From Bacteroidales bacterium (GTDB taxonomy: Bacteria; Bacteroidota; Bacteroidia; Bacteroidales; UBA932), in NCBI GenBank assembly GCA_016287075.1, contig JAEEVC010000001.1, forward strand, positions 1-64,000: a DNA stretch of 64,000 bases, given 5' to 3'. The notes beneath the pieces are model-generated. The model ran no database searches, had not been told where the DNA came from, and was given only the letters and a program-made list of their open reading frames with translations. Position numbers and translations under genes: made by a program. Positions 60,788-64,000 of the stretch are shown piece after piece; positions within the stretch are counted from its first letter, which is position 1, and each line of letters begins with the position of its first letter.

Positions 60788-63556
60788 CTAGATCTTTACG
60801 TACATTTCCACGCCGAAAGAAAAGGTGCCGGTGTTGCGCTCCGTCAGCGTGCCGGAGTAGGAACTGGCCTGGTAGGGCATGTAGAAGAACGCGTTGTTGA
60901 CGAAGAACGAGAAACCGAAGTTCTTGGAGACGTCCTTGGTCAGGCGCATGTTCATCAGCCAGATGGGCGGCTGGGTGACCGGGGCGCTGTCGGCGGGATT
61001 CCGCCGCTGGGCGCTCAGCAGGATCCCCTTGATGCGGGTCGCGGGGTCGTCCAGCATCGCCTGGGTGATCTCATGATAGGAAAGGTCCGTGTCGATCCAG
61101 GCGTAGGGGTCGCTCCGGAGGTTGGTCGTGTGGCGGTACTGGTAGAAGATCACCTGGTTGGCGGCGGAGATGACCATCTTCATCCGGGGAATGTTGCAGA
61201 CCAGGCGCAGGTTGGCGCTGAAACGCCGGTCGATGTCCTTCTGGAGGCCGTTGGGATACAGGAGCTTGAAGGGCGGGGTGTTGGCCCCGCCGAGGGCGTA
61301 GGGCGAGCCGGCCGGGATGCCGGAGGGGCTCGCGTAGTTGGGACCGGTGTTCCAGGTCTGGGTCTCCATGTAGGCGCCGCTCAGGATGACGGCCGTCCGG
61401 ATGGCCTTGATCTGGCCGAAGTTGATGTCGAATTCCACGCCGCGGTCGAGGCTGGCCCGGGTGTTGCCGATGCGGCCGCTGGTGGTGAAGACCGTGTCCA
61501 CCCGGGCGGGATGGCCCCAGTCCAGGTACGCCTTTCCGGCGGGGTCCATCCGGATGCCGGCGACGCTCGTGTAATAATTGGCGTAATAGACGCTGTATTC
61601 CGTGAAGTTGCCGAAACCGTTTTTTATGTAGTCCCGGTACGCGACGACGGAAGCGGTCATGCCGTTCTTGAAGGAGAGGTCGAAGCCGATCTCGGTCTTG
61701 CTGTTCGTCGCGTTCCGGAGGGAATTGTTGCGCTCCACCTCGGTGACGCGGGTGTGGTAAACCACCAGCGGATCGCCGTCGGCGGGCAGGTAGGAGGCCG
61801 CGACGCGGTCCGTGTATTTCGGCTCCGGATACAGGTGGGCGAGGCCCGGTGTCTTGTTGCTCTGGCCCCAACCGCCGCGGAGCGTGATCCATTCGGCGAG
61901 CCGGAGGGAGCCGTTGAAGCGCGGGGAAACCGAGTAAACCTGTTCGGGCAGGCCCGGCTGCAGCATGTCGAAGCGCACGCCGCCCTGCAGCTTGAATTCC
62001 ACCGGTCCGGCGATGCTCCAGGTGAAATTGTCCTCCGCATAGGCGGAAAGCTGGTTCAGCGCGGGAATCTCGAAATAGGGCCGGGGACGGCCGTTGCTGT
62101 TGGGGCGCAGGGGAAGGGCATCGTCATCGTTGTAGAAGCCCCGGGCCTTATTGGACTCGAAGCGGTATTCAGCGCCGATGTTGAAGCGCTGACGGGCCTT
62201 TCCCCTGCCTGCCGTGAACACGTTGCCGATCTTGGAATAGAAGGTCAGGGGCCGCGAAACGGTGCCGCCGCCGGCCCGGTAAGATGCTGTGATCCAGGGG
62301 ACAAGGCTGTAGCCGTCGGTCAGGGACGTGATGACCGGCATGCCGCCGTCCGCGGAAACGATGCTGGAGGTATAGCTCTCCGAGTCGGACAGGGTGAGGC
62401 CGAAAGCGTAGGTCAGGGAGCGGGAGAGCGGCTTGTTCAGGGAAATCCGTCCGTTGTGCGTCAGCCGCAGGGACGTCTGTTTCTGGCTGGTCTCCGTGCC
62501 CTCGGCCAGCAGGTCCGGATCGATGCTCCGCAGGTCCACGATGCCGCTGAGGTTCAGCTTGGTGGTCGTGGACCAGATCCGGGCGATGGTCTTGCTGTAG
62601 GTCAGGCCGCCGTTCACGCGGTCGAAGGAGCGGTTTTTCACGCGCGGGTCGCCCGAAGCCCGGGCATAGTCGGCATGGACGTTGAGGCTGCCGGCCTCGC
62701 CGCCGAATTTCCAGCCCTTGCCGAAGGAGGTGTTGAAGGTGGTCGGATTGACTTTCGTGCGGACTTCGACGGGCGTGTAGCCGGCCTTCGTGTTCACGAT
62801 GACGGCGCCGGAGGTCAGGTCGCCGTATTCTGCGGAAGGGATGCCCCGGATCACCTCGACGGACTCGATGTTGTCCGCGCTGATCTGGCGCAGGTCCACG
62901 CCGGTGCCGCCGCCGGATCCGCCGACCTTGTCGGACAGGGACGTGTTGTCGGAAACGGGCACGCCGTCCATCATGATGGACGTGCCGAAGGCGTTGTTGG
63001 CCGTGGACTGGCTGAGGGTGCGGATCGTGAGTTTTTCCTCCGAGGTCATGTCGGAGGAGACCATCAGCGCGCCGGGCAGCAGCTGCATCACGTCCTTGAG
63101 GCTGGTGGCCTGGAGGTGGTCGATGGCCATCCGGCCGATGCTGGAGGAGGTCGAGGACCCGGCCGCACTGGGCTTGGCCGTGACGACGACCTCTTCGAGG
63201 GCGAGGGAGGATTCCCTGATGCGGAAGGTTAGCGTCTCATCCTTTTGGAAATCAAGCGTTTCCTTCCAGTCTTCGAAGCCGAGCATCTGAATCAGCACGG
63301 TGGCCTTCCCGGCGGGGACCTTCTGCAGGATGACACGGCCTTCCGCATCGGCGATGCCGAAAATGCCGTAATCGGCCAGCAGGCAGGATGCCCCGGCGAC
63401 GGGCTGGCCATCGGTGTCGGACAGGATGGTCAGGGAGAGGGTCAGGGAAGGATCTTTGGGCTGTGCGGCGGCGGATGGCCCCGTCAGGAGCCATGCGAAA
63501 GCCGGTAACAAGACCAGCATGAAGCTCCTGAATCGACGGGCGGTGGCTCTGAACAT
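60788..63556 (-). CDS. TonB-dependent receptor with an N-terminal carboxypeptidase-regulatory-like domain
   Basis: A 922-residue outer-membrane protein from the ATG at 63556 (signal to about GPSAAA). Residues about 35-110 are a carboxypeptidase-regulatory-like domain (DGQPVAGASCLL). A TonB-box-like ALEEVVVTAK is at about 116, followed by a plug (MMDGVPVSDN, VEVIRGIPSAEYGDLTSGAV) and a 22-strand-type barrel ending TGTFSFGVEMYV. It is of the classical receptor type, not SusC, and no SusD is beside it. The TTG at 63565 lies inside the -7 box and is rejected. It is first in a seven-gene operon. Confidence 0.92.
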   Translation of the reverse strand: MFRATARRFRSFMLVLLPAFAWLLTGPSAAAQPKDPSLTLSLTILSDTDGQPVAGASCLLADYGIFGIADAEGRVILQKVPAGKATVLIQMLGFEDWKETLDFQKDETLTFRIRESSLALEEVVVTAKPSAAGSSTSSSIGRMAIDHLQATSLKDVMQLLPGALMVSSDMTSEEKLTIRTLSQSTANNAFGTSIMMDGVPVSDNTSLSDKVGGSGGGTGVDLRQISADNIESVEVIRGIPSAEYGDLTSGAVIVNTKAGYTPVEVRTKVNPTTFNTSFGKGWKFGGEAGSLNVHADYARASGDPRVKNRSFDRVNGGLTYSKTIARIWSTTTKLNLSGIVDLRSIDPDLLAEGTETSQKQTSLRLTHNGRISLNKPLSRSLTYAFGLTLSDSESYTSSIVSADGGMPVITSLTDGYSLVPWITASYRAGGGTVSRPLTFYSKIGNVFTAGRGKARQRFNIGAEYRFESNKARGFYNDDDALPLRPNSNGRPRPYFEIPALNQLSAYAEDNFTWSIAGPVEFKLQGGVRFDMLQPGLPEQVYSVSPRFNGSLRLAEWITLRGGWGQSNKTPGLAHLYPEPKYTDRVAASYLPADGDPLVVYHTRVTEVERNNSLRNATNSKTEIGFDLSFKNGMTASVVAYRDYIKNGFGNFTEYSVYYANYYTSVAGIRMDPAGKAYLDWGHPARVDTVFTTSGRIGNTRASLDRGVEFDINFGQIKAIRTAVILSGAYMETQTWNTGPNYASPSGIPAGSPYALGGANTPPFKLLYPNGLQKDIDRRFSANLRLVCNIPRMKMVISAANQVIFYQYRHTTNLRSDPYAWIDTDLSYHEITQAMLDDPATRIKGILLSAQRRNPADSAPVTQPPIWLMNMRLTKDVSKNFGFSFFVNNAFFYMPYQASSYSGTLTERNTGTFSFGVEMYVKI

Positions 63557-63562
63557 GGTGTG

Positions 63563-63570
63563 CAAAGATA
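63563..63570 (-). promoter_or_regulatory. -7 box of the TonB-receptor operon
   Basis: TATCTTTG on the minus strand, 6 nt before the ATG at 63556. It begins right at the end of the T-run of the upstream terminator, so the terminator and promoter are fused, and the mRNA is probably leaderless. Confidence 0.72.
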
Positions 63571-63605
63571 AAAAAAACGACGCGGAAAACCAAAGGTTTC
63601 CCGCG
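63570..63605 (-). terminator. Terminator of the rhamnosidase-like gene
   Basis: On the minus strand an 11-bp stem (63605-63595 with 63591-63581, one G-U pair) and a 3-nt loop, then TCG and a T8 run (63577-63570). Confidence 0.85.
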
Positions 63606-63612
63606 CGTTGTG

Positions 63613-64000
63613 CTACCGCCGTTCGACCGGAATCGGTCGGACGAGGAAGCGATGGGTGCCCGGACCGCAGCGATAGGCCTTCCGGCCGGGGCGGTCAAGG
63701 GCCGGGTCGGTGACCCGGGCGTTGTCCGGCAGCGACTGCGTCTGTATGTTGCCGTATGCCGTCGATGCGGCGCCTGCCTCTGCAGGGACCGCTTCCTCAA
63801 TCCATTCATCTTCAGATACATAGATGATGGCTTCCGTGCCGTCCGGGACGGTCAGGGTCCAGTCCGTCCTCCCTTCGTCGACCTTCCAGGCGGAGGCGAT
63901 GGTGCCCGCGACGGTCGGGAAGGAGATGGCCGCCTGCCGCAGGCCGGCGGGCTGCGGATCGACCGCGAAGCGGCGGTAGCCCGCTTCCAGCGGACGGATG
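63613..64000 (-). CDS. C-terminal end of a probable alpha-L-rhamnosidase (5' beyond the window)
   Basis: The frame is open from the window edge to a TAG at 63613-63615 (about 128 visible residues). The segment GTIASAWKVDEGRTDWTLTV followed by PDGTEAIIYV resembles the C-terminal beta-sandwich of GH78 alpha-L-rhamnosidases. The short end YRCGPGTHRFLVRPIP is also typical of that domain. The catalytic barrel lies outside the window, so GH78 cannot be proved. A terminator follows 8 nt later, separating it from the TonB-receptor operon. Confidence 0.6.
   Translation of the reverse strand, partial: IRPLEAGYRRFAVDPQPAGLRQAAISFPTVAGTIASAWKVDEGRTDWTLTVPDGTEAIIYVSEDEWIEEAVPAEAGAASTAYGNIQTQSLPDNARVTDPALDRPGRKAYRCGPGTHRFLVRPIPVERR

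Noticed and set aside
1..64000. tRNA, rRNA and known riboswitches
   Set aside because: Intergenic regions were read on both strands and none shows a cloverleaf or a recognisable conserved riboswitch core.

Overview
The window comes from a GC-rich member of the Bacteroidales. The evidence is three SusC/SusD- or TonB-receptor-based operons, many Bacteroidetes-type lipoproteins (BACON, GLUG-like, DUF4886, DUF4876, DUF6850 and DUF6377 families), a transketolase split into two genes, a DUF2723 glycosyltransferase-like protein, DUF4271, menaquinone genes, and promoters of the Bacteroidetes type (-7 box TAnnTTTG). Genus cannot be fixed from sequence alone; a Rikenellaceae or uncultured gut Bacteroidales origin fits. 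No rRNA, tRNA, CRISPR array or transposase was seen.

Layout. 1-544: tail of an Arg/Gly-rich protein, its terminator and two families of intergenic repeats. 545-5353 (minus): an apparent operon of an OPA/GlpT-like transporter, two transketolase halves, an ECF sigma factor, a small membrane anti-sigma-like protein and a Spy/CpxP-like periplasmic protein. 5443-20077 (minus): a nine-gene Sus-like locus with a GLUG/DUF4886 lipoprotein, SusC, SusD, three related surface lipoproteins, two glycerophosphodiesterase-family proteins and a glycerol-3-phosphate dehydrogenase-like enzyme. A DeoR/GlpR-type regulator (20218-20982, plus) is divergent from it. Together with the adjacent transporter this looks like a dedicated glycerophosphodiester capture and catabolism system, and it is the main candidate for an undescribed system.

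21164-30518 (minus): a second Sus-like operon with a BNR/sialidase-like lipoprotein, a BACON/LamG-like lipoprotein, SusC, SusD and a secreted probable alpha/alpha-toroid protein. 30664-36596 (minus): a small acidic peptide, a 1399-residue fimbrillin-like/GLUG/DUF4886 lipoprotein and a DUF6377-type membrane regulator. 36693-39169: a cassette with a small protein and a PD-(D/E)XK nuclease, bounded by 100-bp direct repeats whose adjoining ~195-bp cores are in opposite orientation.

39683-51294 (plus) is mostly housekeeping: lepA, menA, yciH/SUI1, DUF4271, hemD-like, rnpA, yidD, menG, DUF2723, a SAM methyltransferase and pgk. 51534-63556 (minus): a seven-gene operon with a TonB receptor, DUF4876 lipoprotein, DUF6850 barrel, Calx-beta-like lipoprotein, HExxH metalloprotease, 46-residue peptide and a GLUG/leucine-rich-repeat lipoprotein. 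63613-64000 (minus) is the C-terminal end of a probable alpha-L-rhamnosidase.

Recurring themes are modular surface lipoproteins that share an unnamed C-terminal module, palindromic repeats in intergenic gaps, and -7 boxes only 4-7 nt before the start codon, which suggests leaderless or very short-leader mRNAs.
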